From: Tolypeutes matacus
Lineage: Eukaryota; Chordata; Mammalia; Cingulata; Chlamyphoridae
DNA: 64,000 bases
Direction of reading: 5' to 3'
NCBI GenBank assembly: GCA_026826555.1
Contig: JAKSZT010005175.1
Location: forward strand, 2,488,149-2,552,148
Shown here: piece after piece, positions 22,070-33,465 of the stretch
How the letters are laid out: each line of letters starts with the position of its first letter
Position numbering within the stretch: position 1 is the first letter of the stretch
Translations under genes and position numbers: made by a program
Notes under the pieces: generated by a model
The model's input: only the letters and a program-made list of their open reading frames with translations
Databases searched by the model: none
Told to the model about the DNA's origin: nothing

Positions 22070-23080
22070 CTCATGCCACCTAAATTGGGGAGTTCAATTT
22101 CAGACCCCAAAAAACTATGCCTCTGGGTTGTCTTCTTCATAATCTTAAGACTCTAAACCTGGAAGGAGACATGAGATCTAAAATGCTCATTTTTTATTCA
22201 ACCTCTGTGTGGCTGCAAAACAAATTGGGCAATGAAAGTCGATGGTCAGAAAATGGCACTTTCCATTTCCAAGTTCTCCAGGACTTAGAGAACTTTATCC
22301 AGTTCAGTGGCAAGTTTCCTTATGTTCAGGCTTTCTTTTATCTTTGTAACCACCCATTCCTTCTGTCAATCTGGTTCTTCTTACCAAATTCTTCTTTTAC
22401 ACAAAAAACCACCTCAAAGTCTTTATTCTTCCTCCCTTCCAAACCCCAAATCCCCCCAAAACCTCAACTTTGATCAAGCTGATCAGGCTTCTCCTGCACC
22501 TTCTCCATATATACTTCCAGTGTCACCTCCACCCCCACCCTCCTCATCCTCTAACTCCCCTCCTACCCCTCCTTGTCACTGCTAACTTCTGCCCCAACTT
22601 TCTCCACCCTCACACAGGAACCAGGACAGGCACTCACATCCTTTTCCCAGTCCTCCCCACTTCCACAAACAGAAAACTCTTCTTCTGACTCCAATCCCTC
22701 CAATCATGCCCCTCCACCACTGTATGCCTCATCAGCACCCCATGAATTTACTCCATTCTCCTCCCCTTTCCCCCACACCTTCCTGTGAACCTGCTCCCTT
22801 CTACCCACCCACCACCGGCTCTCAAGCCCAACTCCCCAATCTCCAGCCTCCTTCCCCAGCTCCTGTCCTCCCTCTCCAGGAAGTGGCTGAGGCAGAAAGC
22901 ATTATGCTTATTCATATCCCCTTCTCCCTCTCTAATCTCTCCCAAATCAAGCACCATCTTGGGTCCTATTCCTCTGATCCTTCTCATTTTATCAAAAATT
23001 TCAATACCCACCTGTCCCTAATAAACTTACTTAACAAACCTACAATTGCTTGCCTCATAAGTAAGCTTTTAGCTTACTCC
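22070..23080 (+). pseudogene. gag: ERV gag remnant (matrix to start of capsid)
   Basis: The leader ends near 22,075, after which gag-like sequence runs through several frames. A matrix-like region with W/L-rich segments lies at 22,110-22,400, and a long proline/serine-rich stretch typical of gammaretroviral p12-like regions at 22,420-22,870. The beginning of capsid follows at 22,880-23,040, where residues resembling PFSLSNLSQI and LGSYSSDP match the conserved capsid start. At least three frame changes and several stops are present, and the rest of capsid and nucleocapsid cannot be seen. Gag would form the virus core; this copy cannot. Confidence 0.75.
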
Positions 23081-25030
23081 TAAGTCTGTCTAAGTGTACT
23101 CCTAAAAAACAATAATCCAAAATATGTGTTAAATACCTGTCTATATAAACTGTTAAATTAAAGCTTAAGTGCATATTCCTAACTGGTTGCTGATTACTAG
23201 TAAAATTTTCCAAAAACAAGCTTGCATATTATAAGCAATACTGATTCTAAAAAAAAAAAAAAAAAAGTCTTAAAAGCAGTAAAATCAAAGGTGAAAATAA
23301 GGAAAAGCTTAAAAATAGCCATACCAAAGGCATTAGAATTATGACTCAAGTTAATGAGTTTTATGTTTCTGTTGGTATGTCATAAATTTTGTTGTGTTTG
23401 TTTGTTCAGAGTATATTTTGATACCACTGGGTGGTAATATTAAATTGATAAATGAAAGTTCTTAAAAGAGCTTTATTCAAATGTCCAAAAATCAAATAAG
23501 CATTTATCTTAATAGAAACAAGTATAGGTGCTAATAAGACAAATAAGCATTATAAGTGTTAAATCTCTAAAATGTTGAAAATTCTAAGTTTTGATTAATG
23601 AAATTATTACAAACCTCTTTTTGAAAAAATTTTACCTAAATTGAAATGAATAGTTTATTTTCTTCACAGAATGAAATAAAGGATGTGAGACTTAAATGGA
23701 TGTTGAAAGAAGTAAAAAGTTTCTGGAAGTGCTGACTAAAATTTGACAAGTTTGTTCAAAGAAGTGTGATTTATCCTAAGATAAGATGGCTGGTTTTCAT
23801 AAAATCAGAATGAAAGTATATAAAACAAAACTTAAATGCATATGGCAAGTTGTAGATAGTATTGTGGTAGCATTAACTAAGGGACTGTGTTCTGTGAAGG
23901 GGGAATTTGTCTTGAAATGAAGTAGCTATACTCTATGTGGCTATGTATAGTTATAAGAAATTAGTAGAAGATTGCTTAAACTGAAATATTCAAATGGCTA
24001 ATTACAGGAAGTCACTATCAAACAGAAATTGAATTGATGCATAACAGTGGTCAGAGACCACTTCAATCTGCATATTAAAGTGGTAATAAGGAAAAGATAA
24101 TTTTGATTCTACTGGGAATCTTAGGTTTTCATAAAATAGTGGGGAAAGTAGATTTCCTGCACTGCTAAAATATAATGCCTGTTAATAAACATAATCACAT
24201 TATTGTATATTGTAAGAAATTTGCTTTGAGATAGTTCTCAAAATCATTTTAGAAACTTATGCATGTAGGATATATAGAATGCTTTTTTATTATTAAGGAA
24301 AAATACAGTCCTAAAATAAAAAGGTTATTAATAAAAGTTAAAATACAAAACAAAACCTGAATGAATACAGAAAGTGCAGAAAGATCATGAAAAAGAAATT
24401 TTTGTAGTTAAATTTGAGTAAAAAATTTTAGGTCTATCTATAGTTTTAAAAGCTGTAATATCAAATAGTATACTGATGCAAAGTTAAATTTTTGTTCTTT
24501 CTCTGTCAAAATAACAAAATTCCCAAAATCAGTGGTGTGCTTCAGCAAAAGTTTGCAAAAAGTTTTTCTCATGACTAATTAGTATACAAAAGAAAAAAAT
24601 CTCTTATCAAAATAGCTTCTTATACTTTAACATTATCATTTCCTTGGATGTTTAAGAAAAATAAATCTTATCACCTTTAAAAGAATGTAATATTAAAACC
24701 TGTCTTCTCCAAGTCAAATCCTGAAAAATATCTTTCACCTTCAGAAAAAAAGGGGAAATAATAGAATAGTTGAGTTCTTTCCATTTAACTCATTCCATTG
24801 AATTAAATGGAAAGTGTTTAAAAGTATTATAAAATTAAAAGGAATTCTCTAACCCTCTGTTAATTAAAGTTGTATTAGTAAAATTTTCATATGAATACTT
24901 AAAGATTGTATAAAATTTCTGAAAATTTAATAACACTGCTGTCTGCAGCAATTGCAAATTTTGCAAGCTTGTTGCAAAAATTAATATCTAGTTATGTCAC
25001 TATCACTTTGTTTCAAAACTTGCTAAGGCC
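23081..25030. other. ERV interior without recognisable coding sequence
   Basis: About 2 kb of strongly A/T-rich sequence where late gag, protease and early pol would be expected. An A run of 18 lies at about 23,251-23,268. No frames or motifs recognised. It may be decayed pol or a later replacement. Confidence 0.45.
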
Positions 25031-25345
25031 TTCTTTAGTATCTCTTTAGGCAAGTCAAGCCAGCCTGCATTCACCTTCATGTGAGAAGGCCAACATTGGA
25101 TTTTGCAGTACTTTCCCAAGGCTGTATGCACAGTCCAACCATCTGACCTAGCCTGATGGCAAAGATTCTGGCTGTGTGGAAAAAACATGTGACTGTAACC
25201 CTATTGATGATATTATGTTAACCAGTAAACCTTTGTTCAGAAGTAAAAGAAGCATTATCTTATCTTAAGAGATTGGGATGGGCAAACAATTGGGACAAGC
25301 TACAAATCCTAGATGTCTATCAAATTCTTAAATGTTGTTTAATTG
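25031..25345 (+). pseudogene. pol: ERV reverse transcriptase remnant
   Basis: Translating across frames shows the order of a retroviral RT: a segment like AFTF...GQHW (25,070-25,100), then a PQGY-like block (FPKA here), and then the catalytic-site region read as PIDDIML near 25,200, where the tyrosine of the usual Y-x-D-D is lost and one extra codon position fits IDD. After a frameshift, the RLGWANNWDKLQ block follows near 25,275-25,310. Several stops and shifts make it non-functional. RT would copy the viral RNA. Confidence 0.65.
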
Positions 25346-26580
25346 AGTAAAACAAAAAACTGTACCTCTGCTGTAATTGATATAGTACAATATTTTCTCA
25401 TATTAATAGAATTTATAATGTTGTTGGGGTACTGAAAACATTTCATCCTCATTTAGCTCAGCTATTAAAACTATTATATGTGTTAATCACATATAATAGA
25501 AATGAGAAATTCTATTTTCATTCTGGAAATGAGAACTGCCCCCCAACAGGCTTCCATTCAGAAAAAAAAGAAAATAAAGAGGGCAATAACACAAGTTTAA
25601 CTAGTAAAGGGGGTGGTGAACCACAACTTACCCTGTAAATTGGGTGGAGCCAGTACCAATATTGGCTTTGGGTGGGTTTTGTGGCAGAGGTAACATTCTA
25701 AACAAATACCCATTGGGTTTTAGTCACAATTGTGAGAAGAAGCCAAAGTACAATATAGCTCCTTTAAAAAGCAACTATGTGCAGCATACCACACCCTAGT
25801 GTGAGTGAAAGGCTTAACCTGATAGTGTCCAGTCACTCTGAAGACTGCCATTTCTATCTAGGGATGGATTCCAGATACTTAAAACAGGACAAGAAAAATA
25901 AACTGTTGTGGGCTGCCCTCTGTGTGGGAGAGATCTGTGGAAGTGCTTCTGGGACAACTGCCAGCAGTGAAAGGTAAAAGTCTATCATGTCTCTGCCCCC
26001 TCTTCTAACATCTGTCTTAAGACTGTTGAGGCACATGCCCTCACAAAGGCCTAGAACCATACCATTGAGACCCAAAAGGCAGCTGAGTGGCTCCATTAAA
26101 AAAGCAAAGATTGTGGATACCAGAACTTGTGGTGTCTATCCCAGCAGTTCCAACTGCCTGTCACTCACCAGCAGCCCATGAACATCACCCATGAGTGTCC
26201 TTCATGCTCATGCCAATGACTCTGACATCAGTCCCCTCCTATTCTCAGAAGAAGCAAGATATGTTTTCAGTGCTTCAGACCTGAAATGGGTCTCTTGTAA
26301 CCAGATACTTACAACAATGAACTAAGTTTAAATTCAGTGCTCTGGGTTGTAGCCACAGCACCAGTTAAGACAGCAGAACCAATGCACACATTGAGATTAT
26401 GAGATAAAATGCCAACCATCCCACAACCCAAAAAAAGGAAGTAATAATAATTTGTTGTTGCCTATTCCTCAAACTATACAAACTGGGAAAAATTAAATCA
26501 CTTTAAGTGTAAGCCTATGCAGCCCTGCTGGTTGGGAATCTTAAATCCATGAAAAATAAAAATCATGCAAAAACACTGTT
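25346..26580. other. ERV interior, pol-env region not resolved
   Basis: Expected to hold RNase H, integrase and surface env. Short open frames (up to 80 codons on either strand) show no motif I can trust. Confidence 0.4.
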
Positions 26581-26639
26581 AAATATATAATCTTATTAAT
26601 CCTTCTCCTCAGACTACTACAGGAGATAACCTCACAGCC

Positions 26640-26830
26640 TACCCTAAATTTCATGGTTAATTCCTATCCTTACCATAATTATAACTCTCATTTTCCTCAT
26701 ATCAGCAGGTCCATACATATTCCAAGCAATAAATCAGTTTATCATAACAACCACCCACAATGTCACCCATGATCATGCACATGATCTTCTCCTGCTGCAA
26801 ATATATAGTGCCATCTGCTGAACCAGAAGC
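26640..26830 (+). pseudogene. env: ERV env transmembrane C-terminus remnant
   Basis: A hydrophobic stretch read as LTIIITLIFLISAGPYIF followed by QAINQF resembles the membrane anchor and cytoplasmic start of gammaretroviral TM, in which a GPC-like triplet follows the anchor. It lies about 0.8 kb before the 3' LTR. No fusion peptide or immunosuppressive-region equivalent is recognisable upstream. The fragment is isolated and broken. Confidence 0.5.
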
Positions 26831-27635
26831 CACAATATCTCAATGCTGAAAGGTGAACAATGACTGAATCCTGCAACACCCCCAATGGCAAAAAGCAGCC
26901 AGATGACTGATGCCCACCTTCCTGCTCTCCCTCTCCACCCAAAAATATCAAAAAGAGTTGGAAATGTTAGCACCATTTAGCCAAATCTCTGTGACCCTGG
27001 TTGGTGCTGGCAGGACTCCCCGTGCCCCAGTAACAAATGACCCCAAACCCCAACCCCTGTCCCTTACCCAACAGGATGTACTAATCTCAAAGCCAACTGT
27101 GAGACTATCACAAGATCATGGGAAGAATTTGTGCAATCATAAATGAAACTTGTTTTTATATTAACAAAACTGGGTACGTAGAAGAAAATTCTAAAGTCTT
27201 CAAACAAACATAGAAATCCTTCAAAGAACCCAAGATAATAACTATGGGAATCAGTTATAGCTATCCTCATTTCTTTACTTCTTCTCACCCCTAAAATCAA
27301 TCCTTTTACCAATTATAACACCATTACTGATAGTGTTGCTGCTTCTCCTTTTTGGTTCTTTTCTCTTACTACTTCTCATCTTATTCATACCCTAAATTGT
27401 ACAGTCAACAACTCAGAAATAGTGAAAAGTGTCTTTTTGCTGTGAGAAATACAATACCAAATTCTGCAGGTCTAGAATCCAAAAACCACTTGGGGAGGAT
27501 AGAAATGAACCACTCTCCACCCCAGAAAGCAGGAAGTAGCCAGATTGAGTCAATGTCCTGAATCCCCTCACTCTCCTGTTCTGCCCAATACTCATCATTA
27601 CTCATCATATATAGATATAATAAAAGATTTAGGAA
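26831..27635. other. ERV 3' interior, unassigned
   Basis: Sequence between the env remnant and the 3' LTR. A hydrophobic, N-glycosylation-site-bearing segment near 27,250-27,420 could be an env fragment out of order, but this is not secure. Confidence 0.35.
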
Positions 27636-28110
27636 AGTTAGAGGTACCCCCTTACAAGGTTTGCAATGATTAACAGGCCATAAGACCATGACTCAATTCC
27701 CCCATGACATAAATTGAAGAAGAGCAGCCTCAAGCCATATCTTACATGACCGAATGAGCAAGCCATAGCCCACAGGCTTGGAGGTAGCCCATCCTCTCCC
27801 AAGAATGAATAAAGGAGCCATATAGTAGTGCAGCAGATAAGAGCTTTCACCCCTTCTGAGCCCAGGCAACACCAACCCCTCCCACATCCCATGATTACCC
27901 TACCTCTAAGCCCACTACCCACTAGCCATTTGCCCAGACAGTATTCTGTTTCCTCACTTACTGATGTACTATATAAAGTCATATCCACTACCTTCCAGGA
28001 GTGGGATGAAGTCTAATCTTCAGTCCCCCTCTGCTGGGAAAGCTTCTCAATATACTTCCTGCCTGCAATTATCATTGCTGCATCCCAGTGAGCATCACAT
28101 TTCTCCAACA
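27636..28110 (+). repeat. ERV class I 3' LTR
   Basis: Aligns with the 5' LTR throughout. The TATA box is kept (27,972-27,977), but the polyadenylation signal has become AATATA (28,049-28,054). Confidence 0.85.
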
Positions 28111-28113
28111 GAC

Positions 28114-28500
28114 TATTTTCGTTTGAAGCTGAACAAATGAAGGTTAATACTACTAAATGTTACTATCAGACAAAAATAACCATTATGCTAAGTTATGGAG
28201 ACCAAACACAGAGTTCTACACTGGTAGTATGATTCCATTTATATAAACTGTAAATATAAATCGTTATAAAGATGAAATGAGATTCAGGGTTATGTAAGAC
28301 TGGGGGAGGAATGCTAAATTGTGTGGAATTTTTCTTTTTGGAGTAAAGATATTGTTCTAAAATTTTTGAGATGATGAATGTACAACAGTGTGATCATACT
28401 AAAAGCTGTTGATTATACACTTTGGATAGTTCATATCGTATGTGATTATATCTCAATAATACTACTCAATAAAAAAATAAATGTTCAAAAATAGTCAACA
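28114..28500 (+). mobile_element. L1 3' UTR (continuation of the L1 split by the ERV)
   Basis: It holds the blocks 'gtatgattccatttatata', 'tttttctttttggag', 'gtgatcatactaaaag' and 'atatctcaataa', in the order seen in old mammalian L1M 3' ends, with an AATAAA-like end near 28,470. Confidence 0.65.
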
Positions 28501-28514
28501 ATAGCAGCTATGTA

Positions 28515-28732
28515 CAGCAAAGAAACAGAGATGTTGAGAGGTGAGAAATATTCTTGTTTGTCTGTTATTTGTTTATTATTATTGAAATAATGAAAATGTT
28601 CTAATAATGATTGAAGAGATGAATGGACAGCTATGTGATTATCCTGAATGCAATTGATTGCTCACTTTGGATGAATGGTATGCTTTATTTATAAGTATCA
28701 ATAAAATTGATTGGATTAAAAAAAAAACGTGC
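28515..28732 (+). mobile_element. L1 3' end fragment with A tail
   Basis: Contains 'aatgttctaataatgattga', 'gtgattatcctgaatgc' and 'caataaaattga' followed by AAAAAAAAA, the 3' terminus of a second L1 copy in the same orientation. Confidence 0.6.
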
Positions 28733-28967
28733 TGAGGAATGATTCAATATCTATTTGGAATAATTTGGAATAATAGAAAATACCAACCAAATATAACTGT
28801 CATAAATCTTGACAATATAATCATAAAATAATTCAGAAACATGGCACAATTGGGAGATGGTTACAAGATGTATAAGAGTGTTGATATCCTCATTTTTCAT
28901 ACCAGTGAGTTTACTGATTCTTTCTAAAACCAAAATATTTAGTTGAAAGAAAAAATAATTATTTCAG
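28733..28967. other. Unassigned spacer
   Basis: AT-rich sequence just upstream of the young plus-strand L1. Nothing recognised. Confidence 0.4.
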
Positions 28968-30098
28968 AGAGACTTCTGGGAAGATGGTGGACTAGTAAGA
29001 CATGGGAATCTCTTCTCCAGAATAATAGCTAGAGGACAAGCTAAAACAGTCCTGAAAAAGCTCTTCTAGGGTTTAGGACAGCAGGTGAAGGCTGCATACC
29101 ACCCAGAGGAGAGAGGGACAGAAGAAGGAAATCGCAACAACAGAAACTTGAGTTTCAAGTAGCAGTTTCTGCTGCTGCCGGCACCCTCCCCGACACTCTT
29201 CAGAATTCTCGGGGCTCTGGGCCTGCGACCACAGACAAAGGGGGCTCCAGGGATCTACCACTCCCAGAAAGGGGAGAGAGAGGGACACAGCCTTAGGCTG
29301 ACTCAGGTTCTGACCTGAAATTTGGGCTGCGGAGCCCCACGGACCCTTCCACACAGTGGTTTGCCCTGGGAGCCTAGAAAGGACTGGAGAAATCTGACCC
29401 TTGCAATCTCCCTCTTCTGGCCTGGACTAATTGTTGAGGACTCCACGGGAGAGGGGAGAGAAAGCCTGGGGCTGACCCTGCTTTGGACTCCCAGGTTTGG
29501 TCTGCCCAGTCCTAACAGCCCTTCCAGGCCAGGTGGGGCTGTGCCATTGTTTGCCTTGGAGCCTGCAAGGGGCTAAAGATATACAAACCTCCCAATTTCC
29601 TCCTCTACTAACAGGGACTGAATGTGGAGGATTCAGAAGGGAGTGGAAATATTTCCTAGCTGGGAAAAGGGGGGCGCTATGAGAGAAGTCTGGAGAACTG
29701 TCTCAGAAAGTTTGAATCACAGGGCTCTTAGCCCCCAGACAGGAAGCTCTATCACATTGATCTGGTCTGTGTCACAACAAATACGCTCCGACCAGGCATT
29801 GAATTGAGAGCTGCCAACAAGTGCCATCTCCTGGCAGACCAAAGAAGTGCACATAAGAAAATTAATAAGTAAGAGAGGCTTTGACTGGCCTCTATAGCCT
29901 CCCTGCCCAAGGCCCTAGGAAACGACTTTACAACCAATTACTGGGTCCAGTGCCCAGTTTTGAGCAACCAGCAGAACAATTCTAACAATCAAGGTTGAGC
30001 CAAAAATCAAAGACCTGTGGTAACTCACAGCCTCCTGCCACTAAAACCCCATAAAAGAGAAAGAGATAGAGCATCTAAGTAAAATACAAACTAACCAG
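28968..30098 (+). promoter_or_regulatory. Young L1 (copy D) 5' UTR / internal promoter
   Basis: Aligns with the inverted 5' UTR of the minus-strand copy (19,964-18,968), including the 'gactagtaagacatgg' start and the 'gttttgagcaaccagcagaa' segment near 29,960. It has an additional ~100 bases relative to copy C. Frames here differ between the copies. Confidence 0.75.
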
Positions 30099-30648
30099 AT
30101 GCCTAAGCACCAGCAAAAAAATTATGAACCATACTAAGAAAATAGAAGATATGGCCCAAGAAAAGGAATACAGCAAAGTCCCAGAAGAGATGCAGAATTT
30201 GAGAGAACTAATCAGTGAGATGAGCACAGATTTCCAAAATCAAATTAATGAGATGAAAGAGAATATAGTTAAAGAGATCAATGACATCAAGAAGTCATTG
30301 CGTGAACGTAAAGAAGAATTTGAAATCATGAACAGAAAAGTAACGGAGTTCATGGGAATGAAAGACACAATACGTGAAGTAAAAAGTACATTTGAAGCAT
30401 ACAACAGCAGACTCGAAATGATAGAAGAAAGAATAAGTGATACCAAAGACAGAGCAGCTAAAATTGAAGAGAGAAAAGAACAGAGAGAGAAAAGAATGGA
30501 AAAAATTGAGCATGGGCTTAGAGAGTTGAATGACAACACAAAACACAAGAACATATATATCATGGGAGTTCCAGAAGGGGAAGAGAAAGGAAAAGGGGCA
30601 GAAAGAGTATTTGAGGAATTAATAACTGAAAATTTCCCAACTCTCACG

Positions 30649-30665
30649 AAAGAAATGAACTTACA
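30649..30665. repeat. SINE target-site duplication, left copy (17 bp)
   Basis: AAAGAAATGAACTTACA, identical to 30,766-30,782, brackets the SINE within L1 ORF1. Confidence 0.9.
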
Positions 30666-30765
30666 GGGGTCGGATGTGGCTCAACTGGTTGGGCATCTGT
30701 CTCCCATATGGAGGGACCCGGGTTCGATCCCCGGGACATCCCGGTAAAAAAAATAAAAAAAAAAA
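30666..30765 (+). mobile_element. tRNA-derived SINE (DAS-type, short form) in L1 ORF1
   Basis: A body of about 78 bases starts GGGGTCGGATGTGGCTCAAC (A box TGGCTCAACTGG) and holds a perfect B box GGTTCGATCCC, followed by an A-rich tail. Perfect 17-bp target duplications and a clean body point to a recent insertion, later than the L1 it sits in. Confidence 0.93.
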
Positions 30766-30782
30766 AAAGAAATGAACTTACA
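30766..30782. repeat. SINE target-site duplication, right copy (17 bp)
   Basis: Identical to 30,649-30,665. Confidence 0.9.
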
Positions 30783-31286
30783 TGTCCAAGAAGCACACCG
30801 TACCCTAATGAGAATGAATCCAAATAGACCTACGCCAAGACACATATTATTCAGAATGTCAAATGTAAACGATAAAGAGAAAATTCTCAGAGCAGCAAGA
30901 GAGAAGCAAATGATTACATACAAAGGATGTCCAGTAAGACTTAGTGCAGATTTCTCTTCAGAAACCATGGAGGCGAGAAGACAATGCTATGATACAATTA
31001 GGAAACTGAAAGCGAAAAACTGCCAGCCGAGAATTCTTTATACAGCAAAACTGTCCTTCAAATATGAAGGTGAATATAAAGTACTCACAAACAAACAGAA
31101 ACTAAGAGAGTTTGCAAAAAAGAATCCACCTTTGCAGGAAATATTAAAGGAAGCCTAGAACCTGAAAGAAAAAGAAAAGAGAGAGAGGCTTGGAGAAAAG
31201 TATAGAAGAAAGAAAAGCAGAAAGGATAATGAAAAGAGTAAAAAGAGAGATAAAAATAAGATGACATATGAAAACCAAAGAATAAA

Positions 31287-33465
31287 ATGGAGGAAATAAA
31301 TCGTGCATTTTTGGTGATATCATTGAATGTGAATGGATTAAATTCCCCAATCAAAAGATACAGGCTGACAGAATGGATAAAAAAACATGAGCCATCCATA
31401 TGTTGCTTACAAGAAACTCACCTCAGACCCAAGGATACAAACCGGTTGAAAGTAAAAGGTTGGAAAAAGATACTCCACGCGAATAGTAAACAGAAAAGAG
31501 CAGGGGTAGCTATACTAATATCAGACAAAACAGACTTCAAATGCAAAAAAGTGATAAGAGATGCAGAAGGCATTATATATTAATAAAAGAGATGATCCTC
31601 CAGGAAGATATAACAGTCATAAATATCTATGCACTTAACCAGGGTGCCCCAAAATATATGAGACAAACTCTGGCAAAACTGAAGGGAGAAATAGACATTT
31701 CTACAATAATCGTTGGAGATTTCAACACCCCTCTCACATCATTAGATAGAACAACTAGACAGAAGATCAACAAGGAAACAGAGAACTTGAACAATATGAT
31801 AAACAAGTTAGACCTAACAGACATATACAGAACACTGCGTCCAAACTCAGCGGGTTATACATTCTTCTCAAGTGCCCATGGATCTTTCTCCAGGATAGAC
31901 CACATGTTAGGTCACAATACAGCTCTCAATATATATAAAAAGATTGAAATTATACAAAGCACCTTCTCAGATCATAATGGAATGAAACTAAAAATCAATA
32001 ACAGGGAAAAAGTAAATTTGCAAATGTGTGGAGACTGAACAACACACTCCTAAATATTTGGTCAGTCAAAGAAGAAATTGCAAGTGAAATCAGTAAATAT
32101 ATTGAGACAAACGAAAATGAGAACACAACATATCAAAACTTATGGGATACAGCGAAGGCAGTCTTGAGAGGGAAATTTATAGCCCTAAATGCCTATATTA
32201 AGAAGCAAGAAAGAGCTAAACTCAAAGATTTAACTGAACAACCTGAGAAACTAGAAAAAGAACAGCAAAGCAATCCCAAAGCAAAAAGAAGGAAAGAAAT
32301 AATAAAGATTAGAGCGCAAATAAATGAAAATGAGAACAAAAAAGCAATAGAGAAAATCAATAAAACCAAAAGCTGGTTCTTTGAGAAGATCAATAAAATT
32401 GACAAACCCCTCGCTAGACTAAGAAAGAAAAAAAGAGAGATGATGTAAATAAATACAATCAGTAATGAAAGGGGGGAAATTACAAATGACCTCACAGAAA
32501 TAAAAAGAATCATAAGAGGATATTATGAGAAACTATATGCCAACAAACTAGTCAACTTGGATGAAATGGACAAATTTCTAGAAACTCATAACCAACCTAC
32601 ACTGACACAACAAGAAATACAAGAATTTAACAAACCAATCACAATTAGGGAGATTGAATCCATCATCAAAAATCTCCCAGCAAAGAAAAGTCCAGGACCA
32701 GATGGCGTCACAGGTGAATTCTACCAAGCATTTCTAAAAGAATTAACACCAATCCTATTAAACTCTTCCAAAAAATTGAAAAGGAGGGAAGTTTACCCAA
32801 CATATTTTATGAAGCCAACATCACCCTAAAACCAAAGCCAGATAAAGATTCCACAAGAAAAGAAAATTACAGACCAATCTCTCTAATGAACATAGATGCA
32901 AAAATTCTCAACAAAATACTTGCAAATCGGATACAACAACATATCAAAAGACTTATACATCATGACCAAGTGGGATTTATTCCTGGTATGCAAGGTTGGT
33001 TCAACTTAAGGAAATCAATAAATGTAATACACCACATTAACAAATTGAAGGAAAAAAACTACATGATCATCTCAATAGATGCAGAAAAGGCATTCGACAA
33101 AATCCAACATCCTTTTTTGATAAAAATACTTCAAAAGATAGGAATAAAAAGAAAATTCCTCAATATGATAAAAGGCATATATGAAAAACCCACAGCCAAC
33201 ATCATACTCAATGGGGAAAGGTTGAAAGCTTTCCCTCTAAGATCAGGAACAAGACCATTGTTATTCAGCATTGTACTAGAAGTTCTAGCTAGGCAATTAG
33301 ACAAGACAAAAAAATTAAAGGCATCCAGATAGGAAATGAGGAAGTAAAACTCTCACTGTTTGTGGATGACATGATTCTGTATTTAGAAAATCCTGAAGTA
33401 TCCACAACAACTGATACAAGATCAACACCAAAACTCTGTAATGTTTTTGTACACTAGTACTGAGC
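31287..33465 (+). pseudogene. L1 ORF2 (copy D): endonuclease and RT, truncated and frameshifted
   Basis: It starts MEEINRAFLVISLNVNGLNS, with the glycine codon that is a stop in copy C still intact. Compared with copy C it has one-base losses near 31,570 and 32,757, a small deletion near 32,010, a CAA-to-TAA stop at 32,446-32,448, loss of about 18 bases in the RT region near 33,255 and a deletion just after the catalytic motif. That motif reads FVDD instead of FADD. Everything past about residue 735 is missing because of the fusion at 33,465. It cannot make a working protein. Confidence 0.88.

Larger units (their letters stand above)
21201..28110 (+). mobile_element. Class I (gamma-like) endogenous retrovirus, degraded
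   Basis: A 6.9-kb provirus with two LTRs of about 475 bp, a primer-binding site, recognisable gag, reverse transcriptase and transmembrane-env fragments in the usual gag-pol-env order. AGAC occurs on both sides (21,197-21,200 and 28,110-28,113), consistent with a 4-base target duplication, although the last A overlaps the LTR end. By eye about 9 substitutions fall in the first ~83 aligned LTR bases, so it is old. No gene is intact and large parts, notably 23.1-25.0 kb, show no retroviral homology that I can see. Confidence 0.8.
30099..31158 (+). pseudogene. L1 ORF1 (copy D), split by a SINE
   Basis: The family start codon is at 30,099, but one extra A in the following A run puts the rest out of frame; a second ATG at 30,124 opens the correct frame. 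From there the coiled coil (about residues 30-125) and RNA-binding domain are open up to a SINE at 30,666-30,765. After the SINE the same frame continues to the stop at 31,156-31,158. The SINE plus duplicated target adds 117 bases, a multiple of three, but brings a stop. Without the SINE the frame from 30,124 would have 305 codons. ORF1p coats L1 RNA. Confidence 0.88.
28968..33465 (+). mobile_element. Young L1 (copy D), plus strand, 3'-truncated by fusion
   Basis: It starts with GAGACTTCTGGGAAGATGG, the same 5' end as the full-length minus-strand copy, and keeps the whole 5' UTR, ORF1 and about 60% of ORF2. Just after the FADD region it loses a short stretch and then passes into ORF1 sequence of a different L1 at about 33,465. 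No 3' UTR or tail of its own is left. Confidence 0.85.

Noticed and set aside
22748..23083. Proline-rich frames on both strands as a novel secreted protein
   Set aside because: They lie in the gag p12-like proline-rich segment of the ERV and lead into capsid-like sequence.
30240..30647. 135-codon minus-strand frame, S/L-rich
   Set aside because: Antisense shadow of L1 ORF1; the same shadow occurs on the opposite strand in the other L1 copy.
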